Below are positions 1 to 14,955 of a stretch of DNA of 48,960 bases, piece after piece. This DNA comes from Chlorokybus atmophyticus (lineage: Eukaryota > Streptophyta > Chlorokybophyceae > Chlorokybales > Chlorokybaceae), in assembly GCA_009103225.1 (NCBI GenBank), contig RHPI01003511.1:62279-111238 (forward strand), given 5' to 3'. A model generated the notes under the pieces. That model was not told the origin of the DNA. It did no database searches and worked only from the letters and a program-made list of their open reading frames with translations. Positions within the stretch are counted from its first letter, which is position 1; every line of letters starts with the position of its first letter. The position numbers and the translations under genes are program-made.

Positions 1-1423
1 GGGCTCTTCTTAACACAGGCCCCTCACGCCCTTTGTATCAAGGAGGCTTATGTTCGGGAGAGGCTTGTAATGGGGTAAGGGGGCTTCTATTCGGATGAAA
101 CAAGCTTTGTCAACGCAACCCGCGTCCAATAGGTGTATCTGCCCGGGCAAATGGCCCCACGTGACGCATGCCAGTGGGGTCTTGCAAATGGTTAGAGGGG
201 GGTGAGGGTGGGGGTGGGGGTGGGGGTGGGGGTGGGAATACCATATGGGTAGTTATGATGGTCGCCTTAACCGTGAACCGCATGCTTATGTAAGTGCACG
301 CATGAGTATTACTACGCGCGAGCAACGAAATGGCTGTACATTAACACTTCATGATTGCAATGACACTCAACACCTACCAATCAGCATAGATGGTATATAT
401 TAGGTGATGTGGTTATTTGAAGAGAAGAAAGGTACAACCGACTCTGCATAATATGGCCAAAGTGAACAGGTGTAATACTACGCCAGCATGTGTGATTAGC
501 CTCAAGAATAGTACGCAACATGAGACACGGAGAATAGGGACAGACTTAAGAGGCCCGAAGATAAATGGTGACATCATGCATGCAAAGCTCGTGCCTTTTG
601 AAAATGATCAAACACACGTAAGTAAAGTACAAGACCAGTATGTAGTACCAATAATTAATTATAACGTAGGGCCGTAGTGCAAGTGCAATGAAGCACAACA
701 CGTGTACAGTCTAGCACACAAAGCTCAGCAACGCTCACATCAGCATCATTTACGTGTGTTAAATTGTTTGCTACATTCTTTGGTTTGTGCGCTCATTTGT
801 ATTTTTGGCCCAATAGCAAAAATGAAACTTGTTTTGAAAGTTGTTTTTGTTGTTGACATCAATCGGCATGGCGGGCATCGAAAGTGCAGTAGATATATCA
901 AGGCTTGAGTCATTCTCTCAGATACTACTGGCTTGATTACATATAGATTGCTAGGTTTGTAGCAATTGGCACTTGGGGTGCGCCATGTTTCATGTCCTGG
1001 GTTACGCAGTGTCGTAATCGGGTGCATGTATGCAAATGGTGCTGTACCTCTTTCGACGTCACGTGAGCGACTTGACTGACGTGCCTTCCCGGCGTGGAGC
1101 GGAGTTTTATTTTCGGCCACGCAATCTCCGAGCGGCGGCGGCGACGGCGGCAGCAGCAGTGTCGTCTTTGTGGCGGACCTTGACAGCGTGGCCCGCCCAG
1201 TCACTGACGTTGGCTAATTCAGAAGGTGTCAGCAGCTGCTGGATTGGCGCGTGCTCTAGCTGAAAAGGACAAGGCCTGGGTTGAGGCAGAGGTAGAGGTG
1301 GGGAGTGGTGATTGTCACCCAGCAGGGTGGACCAAGCTTGGCTGGAGGCTTGTATAAAACCCGGGTGGATTAACCACGACACACACTCGCGTGCCTGCAA
1401 CAGTCCGATAACATAAGCTAGAA
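1..1423. other. Upstream region of SPAG6, no gene seen
   Basis: No open frame here looks like a gene. A G-run tract at 197-236 (repeated GGGGGT units) could form a quadruplex on the + strand. The first 85 bases resemble a G/C-tract repeat near the right end of the window (48595-48670). The last few hundred bases before the ATG at 1424 probably hold the SPAG6 promoter and 5' leader, but I see no convincing TATA box. Confidence 0.5.
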
Positions 1424-4190
<2,767 letters not shown>

Positions 4191-5785
4191 CACAACACCA
4201 TAGCAATGACTCAAATATCAGCCAGGTGTAGTTAGTTACAATTTATCATTGTATTGTTTGTAACATCTTCTGTCAGATCATGCACATGCGCAGTGCAGTT
4301 TGATGTTGCGTGCCGGCTATGCGACTACTCTTACACGCACATATGCATTGGCAACGAGGCATACACACGCATGGTATACTCACGTATGTAAAGTCTTGAT
4401 GGCTGATCGTTGCAAGTGCCAGTACATTGCGTGTGCTCACTCGTTGCAACAAGCAACGACATTACCACAGACTGACTTAATCAACCTCACCAAGCATGAC
4501 AGCAACAATCAAGCCCATGCTGTATGATGACCAATGTCTCGAGGCAGACATGGCAAGCGTATGGTGCTTTAGCTTCACAACTGTGCGTATCATGATGCAT
4601 GAATGCAAACAATAGCCCCCTCCTCCGCCATCAAGTTTGCAGCCTCGCCCGCCTCACGTCGCAACATGCGCAGCCCCTCACAATCATCATCACCTGAACT
4701 GCTCTTTTGGCGGGTGGGGAATGGGGTATGGAAGTGTGCGCTGAGCTACTATCTGTGCGTGCTGCAGGTATGAAGCAGCTTATGCTCTAGCATCAATTGA
4801 TAGCCTGCACACTTGAAGACATGCGCACATTGCGGGCATGGCTTGTTTGTTGACGGGTGCACGCGTCTCGACCCTATTGATAATAAGCACATCTTGAATT
4901 CCTTGGCGTACCGCGAGTGTTGATTAGAGAAAACATGGCAACTCATCAGTAATGGAGAAGCCGTGACATTTGTCGGACCTCCATCAGACGCCGCCATTCG
5001 TCTCTGTATGTTGTCCTCAAGGGCTAATGCGCTAACACGCACTGATGCACCGACGCAGAGTCTGCCAACACGCACTCATGCAGAGCAGTAATTACCAACA
5101 CATGCGCGTGCAATCACGCACGAGCCTCATCAGTCAAATGCACCAGTGCCTCCACCCAATAAACACACCTAGACGATGTGGCCCTCCACCCCACCCCCAC
5201 GCTACAAGTATCGTGTACACTACCACTGCTAACAGCAACGGCTCCGCTGCTGTTGCCGCTGATGACGACAATGACGATGACCATGTCGCCGCCCACGCCA
5301 GCAACATCATAGCGCTACTAAGGTGCTGCTTGTGTGCATACGTTTCTGTGCATGAGTACTACTGGACATCCCACAGACTAGCCACATCTATACATAAGGG
5401 AGTTAACTAGTGCTGTCGGCTGACATACCACATGCTATGATATTTGACAATGGCATAGCATAGAAGACCAACTAGCCAGATAGACTGCCACATAGTGCAA
5501 AGACAGCAGCTTGACAACCGTAGTTTGCCAGTTGTAGTTAGCCACGCAAGTCAGTCAATCAGCCGCTGTACTGCTTGTAACATCCTTCCCAGCAGTTCAA
5601 CTGTGCAATTTGGAGCGACGCAGTGATGGACAACGTAAATATATTAATATAACCCAGCATAAACCCAGAGAAGCTCCACAAACATATACCCTACTATAGT
5701 AGACCATGTACACATGATGGAAAAACTAGGGAGAAAAGCACACTTCCAGGGCAGCAAGCAACTACCTAAACCTGATGTGATCACA
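4191..5785. other. Convergent intergenic region, no gene seen
   Basis: This lies between the 3' ends of SPAG6 (+) and the ASG1-like gene (-). I found no frame with protein-like composition, no splice-consistent exon set and no RNA gene. It presumably contains both 3' untranslated regions. Confidence 0.6.
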
Positions 5786-7761
5786 TCATTGGGCACTTGT
5801 GGCGGCAACTGCGGTGGGCGGGGGCATGTTGGCGAGCACAGGGGTTGCATCTAACACAATAGCAGGTGGCTTCTCTGCAGGCGCACTGCTGCTGCTGCTG
5901 CTACTGCCTTTGCCCTTGTCAGGTGTCTGCACACAATGAAGCAACAACAGGTGTCTGTATCAATCGCAGCGCTGCATGGCTACAGTCCAGAAGTTGTTTT
6001 GTAAGACACACAAGCATAGGCACGCGTGCATACACACATGCACATGTGCACACGCGTGTACTTAACGAAACAAGTGCAAAGATAATGACTTCCAAAGACT
6101 GACAGCCCTGTCTCTGTCTGCGTGTCTGTGTATGTCTCAAGTATGTGTGGCACGCACCTGAGGTGGCTTTTTACTATCTTCTTCCCAGAATGGCCGCATG
6201 GACTCGAAGTCCGTGAACACGCTCTCGCGCCGCCGCCGCTGCTTCTCCGCCATGATGGCCGCCGCGCTCGCGCCCTGCGGCGGCATCGCGTGCTTCGCCG
6301 CGGGACGCTGGCAGGAACTGCACAGCAGGTGCTTCGCGATGTTGGGACTCTCAGCCCGCACCAAAGACAACTGCACAGAGGAGAAGTTAACATGATGCGT
6401 GCGTGCGTGTGCGTGCGCATGTTGTTAAATGTAAGCGTACCTTGTCGAGGCGTATCCACTTGCCCTCCGCGCGGTTCTGCACCACATCTCGCCACGACAG
6501 ACCCGTTTCTTGGCTGAAGAACGCCTCGCTCGGCACATTCAACGCCCAACGGACCTGTGCGTAACCAACAACCACCATACATGTAGGCGCGCCTACAAAC
6601 GTGCTTGAGACACACATGCACACAAGCGCACCTTCGCCCAGGTGTCCTTGGCGATGGGGATGACGTGGTGTAGGTGGAGCCACGCGTCGGCGCCAAAGAA
6701 CGGCCCACGTGCACCTGCTGTCTCCGCTGTGGCCGTCGCAAACGTCAATGGCGCCCCCGCTGGCGCCAACGCCCGCGCTTCAAAGGGAATCCCACTCCCA
6801 TTCATCATGCCCCTCCCACCGCTAACACTACTGCTGCTACTCGCCGCCACACTGCAACAAGATGTCAGACACAGAGACACGCACACACACGCGCGCACAC
6901 ACATGCACACACACGTGAATGTACATGCACAGCATGCACACTGTTGCTTGACTGTGTGCACAGCACACATGTTGTTTGCTCACAGTGTGAGAACTCACTA
7001 TGGGGGGCTGGGTATTTCTTCGGGTGTTGGGGGCAGGCCAGGTCGCTCGTCAGCTCCGTGGCGTAGCGTGAAGGACCCAAGACGGGGCTTGAAACGCAGC
7101 GAGAGGTGGACCGTGCGCGCGCGGAGGTTCCAATCGCACAAAAGCCGAAGCGCGTCGCCTCCGCCACCTCCCAACGGCACCTGCTCAAGCGTGTACATTG
7201 GTCACGTGTGTCACACACATGTGCTTGGTGGTGATGGGATAGTGTTTTAAGTGGCAACATGGTATAAGAATGTTAGCTTACCTTGAAGAGCATGCTGCCG
7301 GATTTGGGCTCTGAGGGTGCAAAGTGGTAGCACCATGACACGCCAAACAGGTTCGAGCCGAGCTGCATGTGAGCAAGCATGTGAGCAACACCTTACATAC
7401 TCCGTCACTTGATGATGCTTGAACAACGAGCGGTGCAATGCAACAGATGAAGCAAACATGACGCAATGTGCCTCCTGTTCCAGCCACCACCATTTTGCGT
7501 GTGTACGCAACATGGAGAGTGTTCATACAAGCCAAGAAAGGGTGAAAGTAGTGCACATGACAACATGTGCTTCACGAACACGACAAGCGATATACAATTA
7601 TCTGTGTGTGTGAAGTGTTTTGGGGGAAAAATTACCCTGAGTTCTACGCCGGAGGGCTTGCCAACAGAGCCGCCAGCAGCGAGTTGCACGCCAACCGACC
7701 GCAGCGGCAGCTTCAGACGCACCAGAGGCTGCTTACCCTCACGAAACCGCACGCTCGCATT
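5786..7761 (-). CDS. ASG1-like conserved plant/algal protein, 5' end missing
   Basis: Seven exons (7761-7636, 7362-7282, 7180-6999, 6851-6632, 6554-6441, 6370-6158, 5926-5786) join in phase into 358 codons plus stop. The first recognisable block, NASVRFREGKQPLVRLKLPL, and later LSLRFKPRLGSFTLR and WAKVRWALNVP resemble the land-plant family around Arabidopsis At2g24100 (ASG1-like, function not established). I recall that family from memory, so this identification is tentative. The C-terminal third is basic and low-complexity (EKQRRRRES, a Ser run, a Pro/Ala tail) and looks disordered. The first listed exon opens right after a cag acceptor at phase 0, so at least one upstream exon with the start codon is missing from this model. 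I could not find a phase-compatible one between 7762 and 9109. Confidence 0.55.
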
Positions 7762-7978
7762 CTGAAAACGTACACACTCAAAGAATGCTACGTGTATATC
7801 TTAGAAGGGCATGCAGCCATGGGCAAGTAGATAATGTGCTTGTTGGCAATACCCAATGTAAAATATTTGACAACCCAAGTCTAGTGCATAGACAGCTTTA
7901 TTGTTGACACTGTGCTTGTCGCCTGACAACAGCTATAAGATTGCCATGACACGTTAAGTTAAGACAGCATTCATGGTG

Positions 7979-8036
7979 ACACCAACACCAACAACAACAC
8001 CAACACCAACACCAACACCAACACCAACACCAACAC
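7979..8036. repeat. (ACACCA)n hexanucleotide microsatellite
   Basis: About nine tandem ACACCA units with a few internal variants, in non-coding DNA. Confidence 0.9.
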
Positions 8037-8617
8037 AAAAACACACATTCGCATAAGTACCCAACATTTATACAAAAGCATTAATGTTACAAGCTTACAC
8101 CAGCACAACTGTGCAACATTGTTGGGCAGCGAATGCGTAAAGTGTAGTGGTCGGCTGGATGTTGGTTTATGAACGGCTGCTACTGATCAGCACGGTGCTT
8201 GCGGCAGGTGTGCTTATTAAAGTGACAAATGCAAAGCCTAACGACAGGCGAAGCATGAAACGGATAACAAAAACGTGATAACTTCTGGCCTCGTTTTGCT
8301 GCCAGCTGTCACATCACATGTGTAGCATAGCTTAAAGCACTCAAGCGCCTTACCATTGCATGCCATGTGCAGGCGGCAAAATTACGCTCCTGCCCCTGGC
8401 GGCACTAACGCCATGTCAGACCTCCACCCAACCGCAGCAATACCTGAAAGTCCGCCGCCGCCGACGCCGCCGACCACAACCCTTACAACACCAATCTGTG
8501 TGCTGAAGGTGTTGTCAGGGAATTATGTCAATATTCTTGTTGCGAGGGCTGCTCGCGGTCAATGGTAAACGGGACGCGCCGATCCGGATCGGATCTCAGG
8601 CGTACGGGAGGGTCGAG

Positions 8618-8662
8618 CCTCCAACTTGGAGGGGATAAGTTATGGCCCATAAATTATGGGCC
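8618..8662. repeat. Two adjacent short palindromes
   Basis: Positions 8618-8632 form a 15-base palindrome (CCTCCAA, C, TTGGAGG). Positions 8644-8662 form a second one (GGCCCATA, AAT, TATGGGCC). They lie 11 bases apart in unassigned DNA. They could be cruciform or hairpin sequences or binding sites, and no function can be assigned. Confidence 0.7.
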
Positions 8663-9109
8663 GTAACCTTGGCGATGAGTCATAGGTTATAAAATGAACA
8701 TTGAGTCATTGCTCGTTTGAAGGGCATGCTCTGTGTTGTCAGCAATCAAATGATAACATACCGGTTGTTACAATGAAGTGAGTCATCAAGCTCACATGGT
8801 GTGAGTGAGCACACCGCATTTTGTACAACTTGCGGTATGTGCGCATAAGTGTCATGTTTTGTGTAATGCATCACTTGATTGCGAAAATTCTAGTGCATGT
8901 AAAGTGTACAGTCATACACGTGCAATGTCCGTTTTGTATCATTTATATATGATACGGTTGATGCAGGCGAATTGAATACAGGTCTAGCCGCATAAGCTCA
9001 TTGTTGAACGCATTCAACGCTAAGCTTCTAGGCGTTTATAACTAAACTGTAATTAAGAAATCATGGTATGATATGGTAAGCAGTTGCATGTGACTAACGG
9101 TAGGGGAGG

Positions 9110-9664
9110 CTGGGCTTTGGGCTACGTGGCTCGCCACAACGCCGCCCTGGCCCAGGCTTGCGTGGAGGCAGGAGCTGTGCCTCTGTTGGTCCTCTGCGTG
9201 CAGGAGCCTGAGTTGGTTCTGAAGAGGATTGCTGCATCAGCCTTGAGTGATATAGCGAAGCACTCCCCTGAGCTGGCTCAAGCTGTTGTGGATGCGGGTA
9301 CGGTTGCTTACGTGGCTCCTCTCATCCTCAACCCGGACGCCAAGCTCAAGAGGCAGGTGTGTTCGTGTCTCGGACAGATCGCCAAGCACAGCGTGGACCT
9401 CGCCGAGGTCGTGGTGGAGGCGGAGATCTTTCCGCGCATACTCACGTGTCTCAAGGACGCCGACAATGTCGTGCGCAAGCACGCCGCTGTCGCAATAAGA
9501 GAGGTCGTCAAACACACACCCGAACTAGCACAACTACTCGTATCATGTGGAGGCCTCGGCGCCCTCGCAGACTACTGCGCAGACTGCAGCTCCACCTCCA
9601 ACACCACCACCACTTCCACCTCCTTCTCCTCCTCCTCCTCCTCCTCTTCCTCCTCCTCTGATGT
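9110..9664 (+). pseudogene. Exact 555-bp copy of an internal part of SPAG6 exon 5
   Basis: Bases 9110-9664 match 2305-2859 at a constant offset of 6805, including the TCC-rich run, with no difference seen. The copy has no start codon, no flanking exons and no stop of its own. It begins mid-exon and ends exactly at a single N (9665), after which similarity is lost. It encodes about 185 armadillo residues of SPAG6 but cannot make that protein. It is either a very recent partial duplication or, because of the N and zero divergence, an assembly artefact at a contig join. Confidence 0.9.
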
Positions 9665-10159
9665 NGGCAACGCAGCATGAAATCAAGCTACATGTGCCGA
9701 GCTTTGTCCCCTAATGTACTCGACTGGTGTGGCTGATTAATCACAGCAATTTAATCACACCAGAGCAGGTTTGGACTGCTTACATGACATTTGCATCATT
9801 CGCACAAACATGCATAAAGTCAGCATGCACGACAGCCATGATCACCCGATTGATACTTACGTGATGCATTTATTTATGCCACCTGTAATATGATGCATGC
9901 ATTATCAATAATCAGCCAGGACACAAGGAGCTTTGCAAAATTAACAAGAACATGCAGTTAGGTACATAGCGAGAGGTGTGCCACCCATGTTCGCATCCAG
10001 TTCGACCGACGGATCAGTTGTTCAGCCACTCAATCCAGCTCCAAGTCAGGCGCCACAACCACCCCTGTCCAAGCTTGGCCAGGCCAGACCAGGCCGAGCT
10101 AGCAGCGGCAGCGGCGGCGGCGGCGGCGGCGGCGGCGGCGTACTCAGGGCGCCACAGCT
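9665..10159. other. Upstream region of the EGF-GT47 gene with CGG repeat
   Basis: No gene is supported. From about 9970 the sequence becomes GC-rich and contains a (CGG/GGC)n run at 10108-10140, ending 20 bp before the proposed start codon, probably in the 5' leader. Open frames through this run (Ala- or Gly-runs) are out of frame with the downstream gene and look spurious. Confidence 0.5.
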
Positions 10160-10787
10160 ATGCGGCACCAGGAGGCGCTCGTACTGGTGTGGACGGTGGT
10201 GATCTTTGCCGCGGCGGTATTCAGGAAGGGCGCGGATGCACAGCTGATTAACCCGGGCATTGATCCTGGTACAGCTCCAAGCAAATGGCTGAGTCTGTGG
10301 TTGTTACACTTTGTATGCAATGCAGGTCGTAGATGTACTTTGCTTCGTCTGCTACATATGGGTATAAGAAGACGTTGCAAGGTTCTTATGACGTAACAAC
10401 TCCAGCAGCCGAACGGTCGTTGCCCACAGCCATGCAAGCTTTTCTCTTGCCTGAGTGTGTAACTCAGCATTGACTGCTGCTAGTTGTGAAATGGTCCACA
10501 ACCAGTGTATCGCAATTGTATATGACAATGGTCTCGCCTGTCATGATCTTCTGCTTTCCTTAACCACCCAAGTTGTGTCACCCATTGCCTCCAACTTATC
10601 CCAACAGCGCAGTCAACATGCATGTACGTGTGCGCAATGGGTCTGGGAAATGTGACAAGTGCTTACTTGCCTGGTTCACATGAGTGCAATCACTCTCCAG
10701 TCCAGATCATTGCCAAGTCGTCTCGCTGGAATCCCTGAGCGCCTTATATGTATATGTATATATATGCGTGTGTGTATATATATATAT

Positions 10788-10829
<42 letters not shown>

Positions 10830-13800
10830 NNNNNNNNNNNNNNNNNNNNNNNNNNNNNNNNNNNNNNNNNNNNNNNNNNNNNNNNNNNNNNNNNNNNNNN
10901 NNNNNNNNNNNNNNNNNNNNNNNNNNNNNNNNNNNNNNNNNNNNNNNNNNNNNNNNNNNNNNNNNNNNNNNNNNNNNNNNNNNNNNNNNNNNNNNNNNNN
11001 NNNNNNNNNNNNNNNNNNNNNNNNTATATATATTCCTATTGCCTCTTTCAATTTTGTGTGTATGCGCGTGTGCACCCTTCGTGCGTGCCAGCCATGCCTG
11101 CGTGTCTGTGGCGCAGGGCGTGCATGTGCGTGTTGTGCACACGCGTATGCACATGCATTCAATCATGTGAACTAGGACAGTGTGCCTGAGTCGCACGCAC
11201 AGCACTTCAACAATGTCATGTTGATATCACATGTACACTGTATACATGTGCGTTGGGATGCATACACACTGTGTGTCTACCGCATGCTAATCTCATGACT
11301 GGCGCCACAGATGAGTTGATAGCGAGCCCGTGCGCGGCGGGATGCGAGGTGCGTGGGTACTGCAACCACGAGACGCGCGAGTGCGAGTGTCCGTACGGCT
11401 TCGGCGGCCCCACGTGCAACGAACCACTCTACCCCGCGTGCACCACACCCGACGGCTATGTAATATCCTGCAGGCAAGGCGATTCTGATGTATTTTGCGT
11501 GTGCGCGTGCGCGTGCGCGTGTGTGCACGCGCACATTCGCACCTTGCATGCACGTGCATGTGTGTGCGTGTGTTGCATCAGTGCAACAACAGCATTCGCT
11601 CTCCTGCAGTGGGCACGTTGGCGTGAAGCCTTGCGAGTGCCACCGTCAGTGTTTCGCGGCCAAGCGCGCTCGCCACGACCAGCAGCTTTGTTACGAGGAG
11701 CCCGACGGTAGCCCCACGCCCGCGGAGTTCATCGTGCCCAAACCGCTGGACCAGCTCGCCTTCTATGAGCGGTAGGAGAGTGATGATGATGATGATCATG
11801 CTGGTGTTGTGGTGAAGTTGGTGTGTAAATTGGCCCCTCCAATCAGGTTGTGGCCAGAGAAGGTGACCATTTCTGCCCCGCTCGTGCAGCAGCGCGGGTG
11901 GCTACACATTGACGCGTGCAGGTAAGTGTTGTTGTCGCTGTTGTTGTATTGTTGAGCCTGTGCTCAATCATTTAACACTGTGTGACTGGAACACAGGAAC
12001 AAGTGTTCTGGGCGGGGGATATGCCGGGCCCCAGGCGTGTGCCAATGCTTCGTTGGGTATGGGCACGCATCCATATTAGCAATGCATGATATGCCAAATG
12101 TATGGCACAATGCTAATTGAAACCAGCACCAACACGTTACAACTCTGCAGCTTCGGTGGCGACACCTGCGAGTTCAGCCGACCCATCTATTGCCTCAACG
12201 CGTGCTCATACAGAGGCAAGCAAACGTCACGCACGACAATATGCACTACCACTTCTCATGTACTCACACACACTGACATGCGCAAGCACATTCCCACACA
12301 CCCGACACAACATGCCCACACACCCACATCCGTAACTCCTCAGGCAGCTGCGAGTCCGGTTACTGCCACTGCGACCCCGGTTCGTACGGCATGGACTGTT
12401 CCCTCCCTCTCCCTCACCAGAACGTCACGCGCGAGGCCGTGACAAAAGCGTACGCGTACCCGCGCGTGTACGTGTACGAGCTCCCCGCACCGATGCTAAC
12501 GTGGCACCTCGTCGAGGATGGCTGGAGAGGGGAGACAGTGTATCAAGTGAGTGGAATCATATACTCGGCGTGGAGGTTCATACTGGAGGGATTACTGCAT
12601 TCACCCGCGAGAACAATGGACCCGGAAGAGGCAGACCTTTACTATGTGCCGGTAGGTTGGCGTGTGCAATACGTGTTGGGTTGTTGTTTCGTGTCGGTGC
12701 AGTTTGTGTTTGTGTTGCATAACAAGAGAAGGGTTTCAGTTCAAAAACTGTCTGTCATTGTGTTCAGGTGTTGGCGCACCCGATAGCGAGCAACGGTGAG
12801 CAGTTCCTTTGGCGACTTGAGGCTCTCCAGAAGTACCTCAGCGAGAAATATCCCTATTGGAACCGGTGAGACAGAGAGCTCTGTGTTATGAAACCATGGT
12901 GTGCATGTGCATTGGTGCACGTGCGCTTGGGTGTGCGTGGGGTGGGGGGGGTGGGGGGCGGGGGGGGCGGAGGGGAGGAGGCGACTGACTACCAATGTGT
13001 CCTCTCTTCAGCGCGAATGGTGCTGATCATGTGTGGATGCTCCCTGGCGACCTGTCTCCCTGCTTCGTGCAGCCATCCTTGTCCAATGTCATCATTCTGC
13101 ACCATTTCGGCCGGATGGTCTCCGAAGACCGAGCCTCCCGCCACCTCGGCCACGCAACAAAGGTGGGTCACACATCCACATCCACACACACCGCACCGAC
13201 ACAACACGACACACACAACACTCCTTCACAGGTCTGTCACGACGCACGCAAGGACGTGGTGGTACCCAACGCAATAGACGACCCGTTCGCATACGACTGC
13301 CTCTACCGCAAGCCGAAGCACTTGTGGCCCGAGCGCACGGTCACGTTGTACTTTGCTGGCGGGTTCAGGGACGAGGACCCAACATATTCGGACGGCGTGC
13401 GCCAGGAGCTGAAGAAGTTGTTTGTGAATAAAGAGGGGTATGTGATTGTCAATAGGGCGAACGACTATGTTCGCGGGTTCCAGACAAGCGTGTTCTGCGT
13501 GGCGCCAACGGGGTGGGGATGGGGAGATAGACTCACACTTGCTATTGTCAACGGGTGCATACCCGTCATCATACAGGACCACACACGACAAGCCTTTGAA
13601 GGGTGAGTGGGCACGTTGTTGATGCTGTGTGCGTGTGCGTGTGTGTGAGGGTGTGTTGTTCTGTGTAGGTATCTGCCCTTCAGGAAGTTCTCCATCAGAG
13701 TGGCGAAGCAGGACATGGCGAAGCTGCCGGAAATCTTGGATGCTGTGGGCACGCGGCAGATTGAGCGCATGCAGCGGTGGCTTGAGAGCGTCTGGCGGTA

Positions 13801-14004
13801 CTTTATCTGGCAGGTGAGTGGGTGCATGCACACGCAAGTGTTTGTGTATGTGATCCATGAACAAGGGGCGTGTGTGTTGTGCAGGAGCCTGGTGTTGCGT
13901 TTGATGCGACATTGCACGAGTTGGCCAGAAGGGTGCGGTGGCTTCGGCGAGAAGGCTTGCTGCCTGGGTCCACATTTGACGTAGTGAGGAGAAAACTTCA
14001 GTAG
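10160..14004 (+). CDS. EGF-repeat exostosin-family (GT47) glycosyltransferase, type II membrane protein
   Basis: Twelve exons (10160-10268, 11311-11473, 11610-11771, 11847-11921, 11997-12056, 12151-12215, 12344-12651, 12768-12865, 13012-13162, 13232-13602, 13669-13813, 13885-14004) give 608 residues in a closed frame. The N-terminus has a hydrophobic signal-anchor (ALVLVWTVVIFAAAVF). Residues 40 to 230 hold Cys-rich EGF-like modules (GYCNHETRECECPYGFGGPTC; CSGRGICRAPGVCQCFVGFGG; ESGYCHCDPGSYGMDC). From about residue 250 a GT47 exostosin domain follows: PRVYVYELPAP, DLYYVPVLAHP, ANGADHVWMLPGD, the C-terminal donor-binding block ending SVFCVAPTGWGWGDRL, then NGCIPVIIQD. GT47 enzymes act in the Golgi on cell-wall or matrix polysaccharides; the substrate is unknown. 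EGF-GT47 combinations occur in green algae. Introns 2 and 6 require GC donors (11474, 12216). Intron 1 is about 1 kb and holds a TA repeat and an N gap. Confidence 0.9.
10744..11034. repeat. (TA)n microsatellite flanking a 195-bp N gap
   Basis: A TATATG/TATA-rich run passes into pure (TA)n and then into Ns (10830-11024), with TATATATATATT on the far side. The gap lies inside intron 1 of the EGF-GT47 gene, and the repeat is the likely cause of the assembly break. Confidence 0.95.
12937..12979 (+). repeat. G-run tract in intron 8 of the EGF-GT47 gene
   Basis: A succession of G-runs (4 to 8 Gs) separated by single bases lies 33 bp before the acceptor. It could form a quadruplex in the DNA or the pre-mRNA. 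Confidence 0.8.
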
Positions 14005-14955
14005 CTGATATTGGTTGCTGTTTCTCCCTGCCCCTTGCAATCAAGTTGTACATGCCTTTGCACTGCCTAACCACGCATGCTCGTTGCATGCGCGATCCAC
14101 TCTGCAATGATGATCACAGCTGCAAGCATTGCAACTCTGTGTGATATGCTGTGTTGCATCAGTGAAACCGCTGCTCTCACCAGCCTGCTTGTGTGCGGCA
14201 CTATGCCAGTGCAAGGCTCGGCGGCTTGCATGTGTGCCATTCTTGATTGGGGTCCGTGGACCATGTGCGTACGAGTAGACCTGTTGGGTGTCGCATGCAC
14301 CCTTTGTCAAGTTGCAATTGCGTAGATCCATCACAATTGGCCAATAGGTACAATATATCAAGTTGTGACGCGGAAGCAGCACAGTACACTTTGCCCAACT
14401 GATTGCTTGGACGTAGGCTACATGCGCGCGTGTGCGTGTGTGTGTTCAAAGCATGCAGGTGACAATATTCAAGGGTGCAAGCATTGAGGCACGCATGCTA
14501 TTGTGATGATGTGCCGATTGACTTATAGCCTATGCTGCTAGGCCGTCCATGCGGTGGCGCATCACGTAACGTGGGACACTTTGCTACACTAGAACAACCT
14601 GCGTCAGTCCTCCATCAATGCCCCCAAGCTGAGGCGAGATCAACACCTTTCAACAGAGTAATCGCGTCAAAGGGCACCTGTGAACTGTGGTGAATCATTC
14701 ATTGCATGCGAATCTTGAATGACCGCTTTGATTAAACACCAGTGTAATTGGCGGCGTGTTCCGAGATATCGACGCGTCCAAACAATGACAGCGGCATACG
14801 GGAGAATTTTTACCGTAATTGAAGCCGCGGGTGCTAGCGTACGGATATCGCTGTGTTGGCGGCGGCGGCGGCGGCGGCGAGGTTGTTGACGTCGTCGCCG
14901 GCGCCTGGGGTTTCTGTGCTTTTAGTGGAAGCGTTACCCTCGGTCTTTTAGCAAG
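14005..14955. other. Intergenic region and presumed eIF4B promoter/leader
   Basis: No gene is seen. The last 140 bases before the eIF4B start are GC-rich and contain a (CGG)n run at 14859-14880, probably in the 5' leader. Confidence 0.5.

Larger units (their letters stand above)
7762..9109. other. Non-coding region upstream of the ASG1-like gene
   Basis: No supported exon was found on either strand, although the 5' exon(s) of the ASG1-like gene should lie here or beyond. It holds an (ACACCA)n microsatellite at 7979-8036 and two compact palindromes at 8618-8632 (7-bp arms around one base) and 8644-8662 (GGCCCATA arms, AAT centre). The part from 8690 to 9090 is AT-richer and shows nothing. Confidence 0.5.

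Noticed and set aside
8356-8568. 70-codon + strand frame with a Pro/Thr run
   Set aside because: No start context, neighbours or family match. The triplet-repeat composition explains the open frame.
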